Source: Scatavimonas merdipullorum
Lineage (GTDB): Bacteria; Bacillota; Clostridia; Oscillospirales; Acutalibacteraceae
Assembly: GCA_018712865.1 (NCBI GenBank)
Contig: DVGH01000034.1
Coordinates: 1-64,000, forward strand
Length of the DNA stretch: 64,000 nt
Direction of reading: 5' to 3'
Shown: positions 34,930 through 42,889 of the stretch, in pieces
How positions within the stretch are numbered: the stretch's first letter is position 1
How the letters are laid out: each line of letters begins with the position of its first letter
The notes under the pieces: model-generated
Told to the model about the DNA's origin: nothing
The model's database searches: none
The model's input: the letters and a program-made list of their open reading frames with translations, nothing else
Position numbers and translations under genes: made by a program

Positions 34930-35496
34930 TCATACTCCGTAGCTCTCAATTTGTTTCCATGTCATTGCTTTGGCGTCCATAGAAGCAAATGTCAGGCTTT
35001 TTGCGTCAATCACGCTCCATTGCAGGTTTCTAAAGTCCAGCAGCACGTCCAGGTGCGCAGGCAGCTGTGCAATTGCCTGTGAGCAAATCCATTCGCGCTG
35101 CGCCTGTGTATAGCTGCCTTTACAATCAATATGGAGCATTTGCTGGTGCGGAAGCTCAAAAAGCGCAAATTCCAATCCCAGCGCGTTCAACATCTGTTCA
35201 ACGCCACTTATATTAAAATCGTCCTGCTTTAAGGCCGCCCTGGACAACAGCATTTCCCTGCGCTTTTCCAGAGTAAGTTCTTCCCTGACCGGCCCTACGT
35301 TGATTTCCCTTTGTGACAGTCCATACGACTGCGCCGTACAAATAAAGCATTCCTGCTGCGCCTGCAAAAGCGTCGCTTCAAGGGTATCCAGCGCTGCTGC
35401 GTACGCGCACAGCTCTTTATAGACCGCGCTGTCCTGCTGCAAAGCGTAAACGCCAAGCGGCGTAAGCTTTTGAACCATAGATGCCACCGCACCCAT
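34930..35496 (-). CDS. Tail protein I-like (XkdU/DUF2313-type) baseplate protein
   Basis: 188 residues. In contractile-tail phages this gene follows baseplate J; the stop of J overlaps its ATG by one base. Helical N-terminal half (LCAYAAALDTLEATLLQAQQE), EELTLEKRREMLLSRAALKQDDF in the middle, and an alpha/beta C-terminal part with LPAHLDVLLDFRN are typical of the XkdU group that attaches fibres to the baseplate rim. Assignment rests on pattern and gene order. Confidence 0.75.
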   Translation of the reverse strand: MGAVASMVQKLTPLGVYALQQDSAVYKELCAYAAALDTLEATLLQAQQECFICTAQSYGLSQREINVGPVREELTLEKRREMLLSRAALKQDDFNISGVEQMLNALGLEFALFELPHQQMLHIDCKGSYTQAQREWICSQAIAQLPAHLDVLLDFRNLQWSVIDAKSLTFASMDAKAMTWKQIESYGV

Positions 35497-36569
35497 TATG
35501 TACTCCCTCTTTTCGCCAATACAATATTTCTTACTACATAAAGCTGAGATGCAAGCGCCTGTACATCGTTTGTATAATAATCGTCAAAAATATAGCTTTT
35601 TACTCCCGGCACATGAAAAATTGCCTCCCCTATACCGGAAGTCCGTACAGCCTGTCCAACACCGATTGTATCAAAATACGCGCCGATTGCCTGCTCACAT
35701 TGGCTTTTTACTTCGCTCCATGTATATCCGTCTGCAATCTCTATTTCAGCATGCACATCATACGCGACTGCCTGCGCAGACGACACCAGGACATCCACGT
35801 TAATTTCTCTTTCCGCTTCCAATTTTTCCTGTACCTGTTCTACAAGCGATTGCGGCGCTGTCGTTCCCTGCTTTGCAATGTACACATTGACGGTTCCCGT
35901 CCCGCGCTCCTTTGGCGCTACGCCGGCAGAATATACGCCGTCTACGCTTTCGGCCACCTGTTTATAAAAAGCGCTGTTTGTCCCACGCGGCGGATTTTGC
36001 AAATTTTCCAATATACGCCGCCGCAGGTGTTCGTCTGTCTCTTCATCCTCTCCGCCCGTAAACGGTACGGTATTTTTTACATAAGCAATTCCCGCTGGCG
36101 GCGTAACCATGACCGTTATGCTTTGGGGCGCCACATTACCTCTTGCTCCTTCTTCCTGTGCTACAGCCGGAATGGCTGCCACTGTACTTCCCTGGGAAAG
36201 CGTTGCATTTTCTGTTGTTGCAAAACGCATTGCATCTTCGCCCGCCGTTGCGCACACCGTGCCGGCAGGGATCTGTATATCCTCACTGGCCGCCTCTTCC
36301 AAATAAAAAGACAGTGTCCCTTTTGCCGCAATTGCCGGTTTTCTGGTCAGTCCCTGCTCAAGCGCATGGTAGTCCAGCTGCTCTCCCTGCGCCGTTTGCG
36401 GAAACATCTGTCTGATGATCCACTGCGCATAGCAGCTAAGCGAAAAAACTTCGCCTGCAAGCACCTGCATCCGTATACCAATATCTGAGGCCCCGTCGGC
36501 CTCATACCCGCTGAGCTCCTTATACTTTGCTTTCATTCTGTCCAAAATTTCCTGATAGCTGTCCATCAA
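35496..36569 (-). CDS. Baseplate J-like protein (XkdT/gpJ)
   Basis: A 357-residue baseplate wedge protein. Signature parts are ASDIGIRMQVLAGEVFSL near residue 24, QAEG-like YHALEQGLTRKPA, PAGTVCATAGEDAMRFATTENA, and TPPAGIAYVKNTVPFTGGEDEETDEHLRRRILENL before the RGTNSAFYKQVAESVDGV segment. In myoviruses this protein forms the wedges that surround the hub. Length and composition look intact. Its start overlaps the gp25-like gene by four bases. Confidence 0.92.
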   Translation of the reverse strand: MMDSYQEILDRMKAKYKELSGYEADGASDIGIRMQVLAGEVFSLSCYAQWIIRQMFPQTAQGEQLDYHALEQGLTRKPAIAAKGTLSFYLEEAASEDIQIPAGTVCATAGEDAMRFATTENATLSQGSTVAAIPAVAQEEGARGNVAPQSITVMVTPPAGIAYVKNTVPFTGGEDEETDEHLRRRILENLQNPPRGTNSAFYKQVAESVDGVYSAGVAPKERGTGTVNVYIAKQGTTAPQSLVEQVQEKLEAEREINVDVLVSSAQAVAYDVHAEIEIADGYTWSEVKSQCEQAIGAYFDTIGVGQAVRTSGIGEAIFHVPGVKSYIFDDYYTNDVQALASQLYVVRNIVLAKRGST

Positions 36570-36913
36570 AGCGTCACCTCCAGTTTTCCCTTTTCCCCGG
36601 CAAAATCGATATCAAGAGATAGTTTCAAAGGGCCGTCCTGGGGAAATTCGGCCTGAATATTGTAAAGCCTGACCTGTGGCACTGTGGCAACCGCTTCATA
36701 TACAAGCATCTGCGCTCTCTGCTGCAAAAGCTCCGTGCCGCGTTCCAGCGTATGGAGCTCCGATCCCAGATTGCGGTCATAAAGAAAGCTTCCCTTTTTT
36801 ATCTGTAAACACAGCTTTACCCGTTGCATCAGCTCTGCAAGGCCGCTTAAAAGATAAGGCATTCCTCTGTCGTCCAGGGCGAAATCCCCTGCATCGTTTA
36901 ATGCTGTATCCAT
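36566..36913 (-). CDS. gp25/gpW-like baseplate protein (XkdS type)
   Basis: 115 residues. It reads DDRGMPYLLSGLAELMQRVKLCLQIKKGSFLYDRNLGSEL, the usual beginning of gp25/XkdS lysozyme-like baseplate wedge proteins, and a C-terminal strand set ending FAGEKGKLEVTL. In contractile machines gp25 initiates sheath assembly, so its presence without a sheath gene is notable. It lies directly between the spike and baseplate J genes. Confidence 0.82.
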   Translation of the reverse strand: MDTALNDAGDFALDDRGMPYLLSGLAELMQRVKLCLQIKKGSFLYDRNLGSELHTLERGTELLQQRAQMLVYEAVATVPQVRLYNIQAEFPQDGPLKLSLDIDFAGEKGKLEVTL

Positions 36914-37261
36914 TTATCCACCCCCGCCTTCCAAAACTTTTCCGTTTGCCAGAATCGTCCCGTCATTTTTTAAAACCAACGTTGCGCCGCCGGCAGAGTA
37001 CAGCATAATTTCCCCCGGCTGCAACTCCTTATCTTTTACGGGAGCACCAATGCAGATCTGCCCGTTTTGCAGAGGGAGCATCACGCATTCTTCCCCCGGG
37101 GCCGGTACATATGCAAGCCCATATGGACAGACTACCGGAATTTTCCGGTGTTCAAGCGCAGCCTGTACTGTAACAAAAGATTGGGATACAGACGATATTT
37201 TTCCTTTGTCTGCTTTTTTCTCTGCCTTTCCATTTTGCGCCATATTTTTTAAAAGCCACAT
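36914..37261 (-). CDS. Baseplate spike-like protein (gpV/XkdR position)
   Basis: 115 residues. After a lysine-rich start, an OB-like segment (KISSVSQSFVTVQAAL, PVVCPYGLAYVPAPGEECVMLPLQNGQICIG) ends in a short LYSAGGATLVLKNDGTILANGKVL beta run and a glycine tail. This resembles a minimal gpV/gp5-type spike: OB domain plus a very short beta helix. Position between hub and gp25 genes agrees with that role. Confidence 0.7.
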   Translation of the reverse strand: MWLLKNMAQNGKAEKKADKGKISSVSQSFVTVQAALEHRKIPVVCPYGLAYVPAPGEECVMLPLQNGQICIGAPVKDKELQPGEIMLYSAGGATLVLKNDGTILANGKVLEGGGG

Positions 37262-37265
37262 AATT

Positions 37266-38207
37266 TTATTCCTTCCTGCATTTTGAAAATATCAGCACCG
37301 TTTTTTCCTCTTCCTGCGCACAGGTATACTGCAGCCCGCTGATATACAATCCGCTGTATGTTTCTTCTCCATACAAAATCTGTGCGTTACGCCCCATACA
37401 GCCTAAAAGGGAGCAGGGGCAGCTAAGTGTAATTTCAAACGATGCATATTCCCCTTCCCGGATCATCTTATCCGCATCCAATACACTGTTTCCAGACAGT
37501 TCCGATGCATTTAAATACCGCCGCCTTATAACTCCATCCAAAAGGGCGGTATCGTTTTGCACCGGCATTGAATAAGAGCCGTCTACAGATGTTTTTACAA
37601 GCACCTCCGACAGCCGTTTACACCGTTTCACTGTTTTTTCAAACCTGGTGAAGCGGATTCCGTCGCCTGTGTTTGCAAACAAAAGCGTATCTTCTCCGCC
37701 TGGCCGTCCGCACATACATACCCGTCCGGCTTCATCTACCGCAGGGTAGCTGTCCAGGCAGGTCTTGCAAAAGCTTTCAAGAACCTGCCAATGCGTCGAC
37801 CCTTTATCCACCGTAAAGCTTGCCGCTTTCGGCTTTTTTTCGCAGCTGTATTGCATAATGCCAAGCGGTTGGATATGCCGCATAAAAATCGTCTGCGCAT
37901 CCGGGCTGTTATAGCTTTGCGGCATTGCTTCGTTGTCAAGCAGCAGTGCCGCCAGACTTCTTGCAGAAAGCATAACCGTGCCTTCTCCTTCTACAGACAA
38001 AAAGCGCTGCTCGTCAACCACTCCTGTAAAAACGGGCTTTTTGTCCTTCTGCACCATCATATACGCAAGCTGTGGTATATCAAACATATAAGGAAAAACG
38101 GCTGTTAAAGCATCTGCCGGCACTCCCTGCTCATACTCTATACGGCAGGACAGCGGGCTGCCAAGCGTAAACATTTTTCCGTCGGCGGTAATTGCCGTAA
38201 ACGTCAT
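37266..38207 (-). CDS. Baseplate hub/tail protein (XkdQ-like)
   Basis: 313 residues. The ATG at 38207 overlaps the TGA of the LysM gene (ATGA), so the much longer open frame upstream is ignored. The protein begins MTFTAITADGKMFTLGSPLSCRIEYEQGVPADALTAVF and includes KKPVFTGVVDEQR, typical of hub proteins of the XkdQ/gp27 group that form the trimeric ring above the spike. The C-terminal half is beta-rich with many cysteines (for example CMCGRPGG, LSCPCSLLGCMG), unusual for a phage structural protein. Confidence 0.75.
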   Translation of the reverse strand: MTFTAITADGKMFTLGSPLSCRIEYEQGVPADALTAVFPYMFDIPQLAYMMVQKDKKPVFTGVVDEQRFLSVEGEGTVMLSARSLAALLLDNEAMPQSYNSPDAQTIFMRHIQPLGIMQYSCEKKPKAASFTVDKGSTHWQVLESFCKTCLDSYPAVDEAGRVCMCGRPGGEDTLLFANTGDGIRFTRFEKTVKRCKRLSEVLVKTSVDGSYSMPVQNDTALLDGVIRRRYLNASELSGNSVLDADKMIREGEYASFEITLSCPCSLLGCMGRNAQILYGEETYSGLYISGLQYTCAQEEEKTVLIFSKCRKE

Positions 38208-38728
38208 AAAAGCCTCACCTCTTGCCCGGCTGTCAGCGCATCTGGCCTGCTTATCCAGGGATTGTTTGTCAAAAGCGATTCTATCGGTATGCCATACTGG
38301 TAGGCAATATCCCAAAGCGTTTGATTTTCTGTTACCGTATGCGTTTGCTGGTTGACTTTTGTTCCCTGCGGCATCTGCGACATGTCCTCGACAAAAACAA
38401 AGCGATAGCTCAAAAAATTTTCCAGGGGCGGCTGTGTCAGCGTAAACGACACAAAACGCGCATAAAACGGCGCATATCCGCTTACAGACAAAAGCCCGCC
38501 CTCTCTGCTTGTAAACAACTCCAACACCGCATGATATTGCGCAAGGCAATTTTCACCAAAAAATTCCCCTTCTCCTGATACAACCCGCGCCCTTTTTCCG
38601 GATTCCTGCACAGCTCCCGGCGCGTTGGCAAAAAAATATTCACTGTAGCTTTTGTTCTCTTCTATTTGTATGCTCTTGGGATTGTGGTGCAGTTCTACGC
38701 CTCTGTACCGTATAGGTGGGTGGTTCAC
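38204..38728 (-). CDS. LysM-domain tail protein (XkdP-like)
   Basis: 174 residues. The N-terminal ~120 residues form a beta-rich domain (RYRGVELHHNPKSIQIEENK, ENFLSYRFVFVEDM). Residues about 128-174 are a LysM motif (THTVTENQTLWDIAYQYGI, then LLTNNPWI and LTAGQEVRLL). In PBSX-type phages the XkdP protein has the same two parts and links the tape measure end to the hub. It starts at GTG 38728, which overlaps the stop of the 52-residue gene, and is coupled to the hub gene downstream. Confidence 0.85.
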   Translation of the reverse strand: MNHPPIRYRGVELHHNPKSIQIEENKSYSEYFFANAPGAVQESGKRARVVSGEGEFFGENCLAQYHAVLELFTSREGGLLSVSGYAPFYARFVSFTLTQPPLENFLSYRFVFVEDMSQMPQGTKVNQQTHTVTENQTLWDIAYQYGIPIESLLTNNPWISRPDALTAGQEVRLL

Positions 38729-38883
38729 AGAACCTGCACCTCCTCTTCTTCTTTAAGCGCATTTTGGTAACGGCGGCTGTCACGTTCAAAAACATCCGAC
38801 AGCACCCTTGCGTTTTCTGCCTCCTCCATATAACGTTGGGCCAGCTCCTGCTGCAGGGCTGTATATTTTGTCTGCATTTCCAT
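38725..38883 (-). CDS. 52-residue helical protein in the tape-measure position
   Basis: A very short gene read by hand: ATG 38883 after GGAGCG, TGA at 38725 overlapping the next start. The protein is almost entirely charged helix (ALQQELAQRYMEEAENARV, then FERDSRRYQNALKEEEE) with heptad-like spacing and no cysteine or membrane segment. In PBSX-type clusters the long tape-measure gene lies just before the LysM gene. Whether this is a miniature tape measure, a chaperone or a leftover fragment is open. Confidence 0.65.
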   Translation of the reverse strand: MEMQTKYTALQQELAQRYMEEAENARVLSDVFERDSRRYQNALKEEEEVQVL

Positions 38884-38896
38884 TTTACGCTCCTTT

Positions 38897-39667
38897 CTAT
38901 ACGGTTACCTTTCTTTCTGCCGTCAATAAAATGGTATCCATATAATAAAGCCCATTTTCCACATGGCTTTCTATGCGCTTTACATTACAGCCGTACAGAT
39001 AGATGCTGCCGCCTGCATTGCGTACAGATACCGTTGCATTTGCCTGTGTAAACGCTTCCGACAGATTGTCCTTTGCCACAGGCTTTTGAATAACGACTTC
39101 AAAGCGCTGCCCACGGTTGATTGAAGCATACGGCGTCCTTTCCCCATAACACTCTATCGGGTACAGGTCGTCTATTTCCGTTACTGTCACATTTTGTGCA
39201 TAAAACCGGACGCCGTTTACATGCATAATCACATTTCTTTTGTCCGCTTCCTGCTGGGATGCCTGTATTTGCGTTATGGTAAGTAAAAGCTGCGCTGTAA
39301 ACGCGCCTGTGTTGCTCTGATACTGCACTGTACCCGTTTTAATCTCATACCGGCCTTCCTGTACATCCTCCAAAAGCCTGGCGCTTATTTTATCCAGCAG
39401 CTGCACACAGGCCGCCCCGCCTTCCAGAACAGGAACATATACATCTACCGCTATCTCAACGCCTTTCTCCTGTATCGCCTGTATCTCGCTGCTTTTGCCC
39501 TCTGCACGGACAAAAATACTATGTCCTCCTACCGCAGCCACCGGTTTTTTAACCGGGACCGCAAAGCTTTTGCTTTGGTAAGACGGAACAAAATCAACCT
39601 CCTGCAGCTCTTCCCCGGCCATCAACCATTCTAAAACAGATTGCACGGTTTCCTGCGCCGTTTTCAT
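38897..39667 (-). CDS. Two-part tail protein, possible tail terminator plus tube-like domain
   Basis: 256 residues with an apparent two-domain make-up. Residues 1-135 (SIFVRAEGKSSEIQAIQEKG, then VYVPVLEGGAACVQLLDKI and LLTITQIQAS) look like small tail-completion proteins of the gpU/XkdJ kind. Residues 140-256 (NVIMHVNGVRFYAQNVTVTE, and SIYLYGCNVKRIES followed by LLTAERKVTV) show the strand pattern of tail-tube proteins. In PBSX the tail-completion, sheath and tube genes are separate; here only this gene occupies that interval. The domain calls are by pattern only. Confidence 0.5.
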   Translation of the reverse strand: MKTAQETVQSVLEWLMAGEELQEVDFVPSYQSKSFAVPVKKPVAAVGGHSIFVRAEGKSSEIQAIQEKGVEIAVDVYVPVLEGGAACVQLLDKISARLLEDVQEGRYEIKTGTVQYQSNTGAFTAQLLLTITQIQASQQEADKRNVIMHVNGVRFYAQNVTVTEIDDLYPIECYGERTPYASINRGQRFEVVIQKPVAKDNLSEAFTQANATVSVRNAGGSIYLYGCNVKRIESHVENGLYYMDTILLTAERKVTV

Positions 39668-39688
39668 ACCGTTCCCTCCTGTTTGCCT

Positions 39689-40057
39689 CTACACGTTTTC
39701 TTCCAAATCAGCAGTACAGGGCGTAAGCACAGCCCATACATAAACGGGCTTGCCCGCAAATTTATAGGTTTCCGCACGCTTAACCGTATAGCTTTCATCC
39801 AGATCTTCGCAGCGGATCACAAGCTTTTCATACGGGCGCACAAAATGAATATCCGGCGGGCCTATATAAAGAAAATGCCCTCCGTCACAATAGCCCGGCG
39901 GCAGATAATAGCCGTCAAGATACATCTTATTCTTATAGCGCAAAGGCTGTATAAACGCTCTTCCTGTTTCTTGCAGCTGTCCGTCCAACAGCACCTCAAT
40001 TGTATTTCCAAAGGTTTTAATCAACCTTTGTATGGTTTTCATCGTATACGTGTTCAT
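39689..40057 (-). CDS. Head-closure-like protein
   Basis: 122 residues. A small beta-barrel type protein (FGNTIEVLLDGQLQETGRAF, KLVIRCEDLDESYTVKRAE, YVWAVLTP) in the position of the XkdI/head-closure gene, directly after the connector with a four-base overlap. Such proteins seal the portal after DNA packaging and give the tail a docking ring. The call rests mainly on location and size. Confidence 0.6.
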   Translation of the reverse strand: MNTYTMKTIQRLIKTFGNTIEVLLDGQLQETGRAFIQPLRYKNKMYLDGYYLPPGYCDGGHFLYIGPPDIHFVRPYEKLVIRCEDLDESYTVKRAETYKFAGKPVYVWAVLTPCTADLEENV

Positions 40058-40416
40058 ATCTTCACCTGTTCAAAAAAGAAATCTTCGTCGCATATCAGGT
40101 CGCTGATATGCGCTTTTGCACAAAGCCAGGCCTGCTGTGCCTTTGCGCAGCGACTTCCCATTTGAATGCTTACGTCGCCCGCCTTAAAAGAAGAAACATC
40201 CTCCGCGGCGCTTTGCATAAGCGCCATTTTGTAAAATGCCAGGGCAGCGGCAGCGGCTGAAAGCCGCCTGCCGTTTGACTGTATATCCGTACTGCTTTTG
40301 CACATATTCTGTATATCCTCTATTGCCTCGTTACACAGCACGGCCCACTTGGAACCCTCTTCCTGATCCATGTCTGCAATCAGTAAAAAACGTTCGTATA
40401 CCTCTTTAAAGTTCAT
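40054..40416 (-). CDS. Head-tail connector protein (gp6/XkdH-like)
   Basis: 120 residues, mostly helical: MNFKEVYERFLLIADMDQEE, then EAIEDIQNMCK, SAAAAALAFYKMALM and AWLCAKAHI. This arrangement of four helices around a mid-protein turn is that of HK97 gp6-like adaptors that stack under the portal. It follows the capsid gene by 17 bases. Confidence 0.7.
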   Translation of the reverse strand: MNFKEVYERFLLIADMDQEEGSKWAVLCNEAIEDIQNMCKSSTDIQSNGRRLSAAAAALAFYKMALMQSAAEDVSSFKAGDVSIQMGSRCAKAQQAWLCAKAHISDLICDEDFFFEQVKI

Positions 40417-40433
40417 ACCGCCGCCCCCATGTG

Positions 40434-41441
40434 TTAAAATGTCAGCTTTTTGGCAGAGTCGGTAAAGATTTTTGCAAATCCGGCAATACAGCTGATCGTC
40501 GCGCGCTCCAGCTGCCGGTCAATCAGCTTATCATAGTCGGTGATGACTTCCCCTGCCTGTACCATTTCCAGTGCGCAGTTTTTATCAAGTCCAATGATCG
40601 TATTTCCTTCCATGGACGGTACATGCAGCAGTGTCGCGCCCATAGGCGTTACCATTTTACCTGTCCCCTGGAATGTCAGCCCCGCCTGCGCGTCCTGCAT
40701 TTCTGTCATAGCCAAAATTTTCTGGACAACCGCCGTAGGAGCCAAAATCGTATTAAGCTCATATGGGGAAAGCGCTCCCCAAAGCTTCAGCAGGTCGCTG
40801 TATGCAAGTGTTTGGCCCTCAGCCGCAACTGCACCGGCCGGGTTGCTGTTTCCATCGCCATTGAGCAGCACGTCTACCGCATCTTTTAACTGCGCCCTTG
40901 CAATATACGCGCCGATCTGCCGCAGCGTTACGGTAAAAAGATCCAACCGCTGAAAGCGCAGCGCTTCATAGGAAGAGACCAGCATTCTGCCTCTTTTATG
41001 CAGCTTTACAAGATTTTCCTGCGTTTTTACCACAGTTTGCGGAATCGTTGCACCCTCTGCCACCGGTTTTAATTCCTTATCGTCCTGCGTGGGTGTAGAC
41101 ACGATGCTGCGGTAATCCATTCCGTCAATTTTTGTTACCGCGGCAATGATATTGGGAAGAATGTCCGCCGCCTCCATCCCCTGCTTGACGGCGCGGCCTA
41201 TATATTCCGGAAAAAGGGCCGCGGATGAACTGCTCTGAAAAAATTTTTCCACGCTGTCCGAATGCGCGCCGCTTACCTTAATATCAAACCGCTTAAGCTG
41301 CCGCTGAAAAGCGTCCAGGCCTTCCAAGGCTGTGTCGCGGTAGTTTTCTGAAGGATCCAGTTCCTCCAATATCTGCGTCATGCTTTTTCCTCTTGCACCG
41401 TACATACCCTTTTCCAGCGTTATCGTTTCATATAATGCCAT
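40434..41441 (-). CDS. Major capsid protein, HK97 fold (XkdG-like)
   Basis: 335 residues. The N-terminal arm (LYETITLEKGMYGARGKSMTQILEEL) is followed by an HK97-type core: EYIGRAVKQGMEAADILPNIIAAV, KPVAEGATIPQTVV, KRGRMLVSSYEALRFQRLDLF, LNGDGNSNPAG and VVQKILAMTEMQDA, with the C-terminal domain GNTIIGLDKNCALEMVQ. Length, order after the protease and decoration genes, and motif spacing fit a PBSX/XkdG-type capsid. It looks intact. Confidence 0.85.
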   Translation of the reverse strand: MALYETITLEKGMYGARGKSMTQILEELDPSENYRDTALEGLDAFQRQLKRFDIKVSGAHSDSVEKFFQSSSSAALFPEYIGRAVKQGMEAADILPNIIAAVTKIDGMDYRSIVSTPTQDDKELKPVAEGATIPQTVVKTQENLVKLHKRGRMLVSSYEALRFQRLDLFTVTLRQIGAYIARAQLKDAVDVLLNGDGNSNPAGAVAAEGQTLAYSDLLKLWGALSPYELNTILAPTAVVQKILAMTEMQDAQAGLTFQGTGKMVTPMGATLLHVPSMEGNTIIGLDKNCALEMVQAGEVITDYDKLIDRQLERATISCIAGFAKIFTDSAKKLTF

Positions 41442-41464
41442 AATTTGTTGCCTCCTTGTAATGG

Positions 41465-41800
41465 TTAAAGAATGATGCCTACATTGTCTGCCGCTGTATG
41501 CAGCACCAAATATTCACGCCCATTGTCTGTGTCCGCTTTGACCTTACCGTCTGTTGCGGCCGAAATTTTCTGATACCCAATCGCAACGCTGCCGGAAGGC
41601 ACCAGCTGTACATAGCCGCCCGTTTGCACAGCGGCAAATCCGTCGCGCACAGAGAGCACAACGCCGATAAACACATCGTCGTCTGCGCAGGCCGCAACCG
41701 TACCATTGCCCGAAAGCTTTACCGGCGTGCCCTTTTCCAGCTTGTCCGTGCATGCAAAAGTCAATACTTTTTCATCATATCCGTTAAAACTTACATTCAT
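41465..41800 (-). CDS. Capsid decoration-like protein
   Basis: 111 residues, beta-rich: NVSFNGYDEKVLTFACTDKLEKGTPVKLSGNGTV, VFIGVVLSVRDGFAAVQTGGYVQLV, then ISAATDGKVKAD. The pattern is that of small barrel proteins found between protease and capsid genes, which cement or decorate the shell. It may alternatively assist assembly. Confidence 0.65.
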   Translation of the reverse strand: MNVSFNGYDEKVLTFACTDKLEKGTPVKLSGNGTVAACADDDVFIGVVLSVRDGFAAVQTGGYVQLVPSGSVAIGYQKISAATDGKVKADTDNGREYLVLHTAADNVGIIL

Positions 41801-41914
41801 TTTTTAGCTTCCTTTCTGTTGTTCCTTCACATGATAAAACCAAAACCGGCCTGGTTCAGGCAATCTTTTTCGCCTTACGGGCCGCGTTTCCTGCTGCCGG
41901 ATCTGTTTTATCTG

Positions 41915-42889
41915 TTAAATTTTGTAATCCGTGTTTTCTTCTGTCTTTTTTCCGCTTTCTCTGGCCCCAAAAAGCTGCGGCCGTAACGGCAAAGCTTTTG
42001 CGCTTTTTTCCATATACCCTTTTTTAAAGGCCTTGAGCTCTTGTATGTCCATTTTCTCGGTTAGGCTTTGCATGGTTTCCTTTGCAATTTCCGGCTGCAC
42101 CAGCATGCTCAGCCGAACAACCTCTTCTTTTAACTCCTGCCTGTAAGCTCTTCCGTAGTCCGCATCGCATTCCAGCCTGTGAATGTGCGCATACAATGCC
42201 TGGGCATCCTGCGCAGACAGCGTGACTGGCTGCTGTGCACAAAGACTTTTTATAATGTTTTGCAAGGTGTTTCCTCCCATATCCTCTTTTTTTAACGCTT
42301 TCAACACACCGGCCTGCCTTTGCGCGGGCACCGCGACAAAGCTCCATTCATAAGCGTCCGTTATACCGCTTAATGTAGCGTAACATAGCTGTCCGCGGTA
42401 TTTTTTTCCTTTCTGATGCGCACAGGTGCCTATATCCTCCCCACAGATAGAGCATATGCGCCTGCTTATCGCACAGCCTACGCTGACCTCTTTTTGGATG
42501 CCGCTGTCCAGCGCCAGGATCAGATCCTCATTTTTTGCACAACGCGGCAGGTATGCCTTGCCCACCAGACGCATATAGGGCCTTCCTGTCTGCGTTTTTC
42601 TGTCCTGTAGCCGCTCCACATAGCAGTCGTAAATACGCGCCGTTTGGTTTTCCGCCTTTAAGTCGTGGTTAAAAATGCCTGTTTTCCCCACAAAAAGGCT
42701 TTTAAGCGTATAAAGCGCTTCCTCGTCAAAGCATTCAAAATCCCGGTCAATGTCATTGTCACATAAAACAACCGAAAAGGTGTAAATTTCTTCCTGCGTC
42801 ATTTCCCGGCGGGTATAGGTATGAATCTGCGCCAACTCCTCTGGTCTAAGCGCCTGTGCTGTACTCTTAATAATTTGCCCCTGCTTCAT
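41915..42889 (-). CDS. Prohead protease-like protein (XkdF type) with a zinc-knuckle insertion
   Basis: 324 residues. ATG 42889 follows AAGGGGGG and overlaps the end of the portal gene. Residues about 20-170 match capsid maturation proteases: SVVLCDNDIDRDFECFDEEAL, the likely catalytic His in TGIFNHD and Ser in IQKEVSVGC. A cysteine/histidine cluster (CSICGEDIGTCAHQKG) interrupts this domain and could bind zinc. The C-terminal third is a charged helix (RQELKEEVVRLSMLVQ), which may act as an internal scaffold before it is cut away. Confidence 0.8.
   Translation of the reverse strand: MKQGQIIKSTAQALRPEELAQIHTYTRREMTQEEIYTFSVVLCDNDIDRDFECFDEEALYTLKSLFVGKTGIFNHDLKAENQTARIYDCYVERLQDRKTQTGRPYMRLVGKAYLPRCAKNEDLILALDSGIQKEVSVGCAISRRICSICGEDIGTCAHQKGKKYRGQLCYATLSGITDAYEWSFVAVPAQRQAGVLKALKKEDMGGNTLQNIIKSLCAQQPVTLSAQDAQALYAHIHRLECDADYGRAYRQELKEEVVRLSMLVQPEIAKETMQSLTEKMDIQELKAFKKGYMEKSAKALPLRPQLFGARESGKKTEENTDYKI

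Noticed and set aside
37266..38549. A 427-codon version of the hub protein starting inside the LysM gene
   Set aside because: The first 114 codons are read in the wrong frame of the LysM gene. ATG 38207 overlaps the LysM stop and gives a normal protein start.
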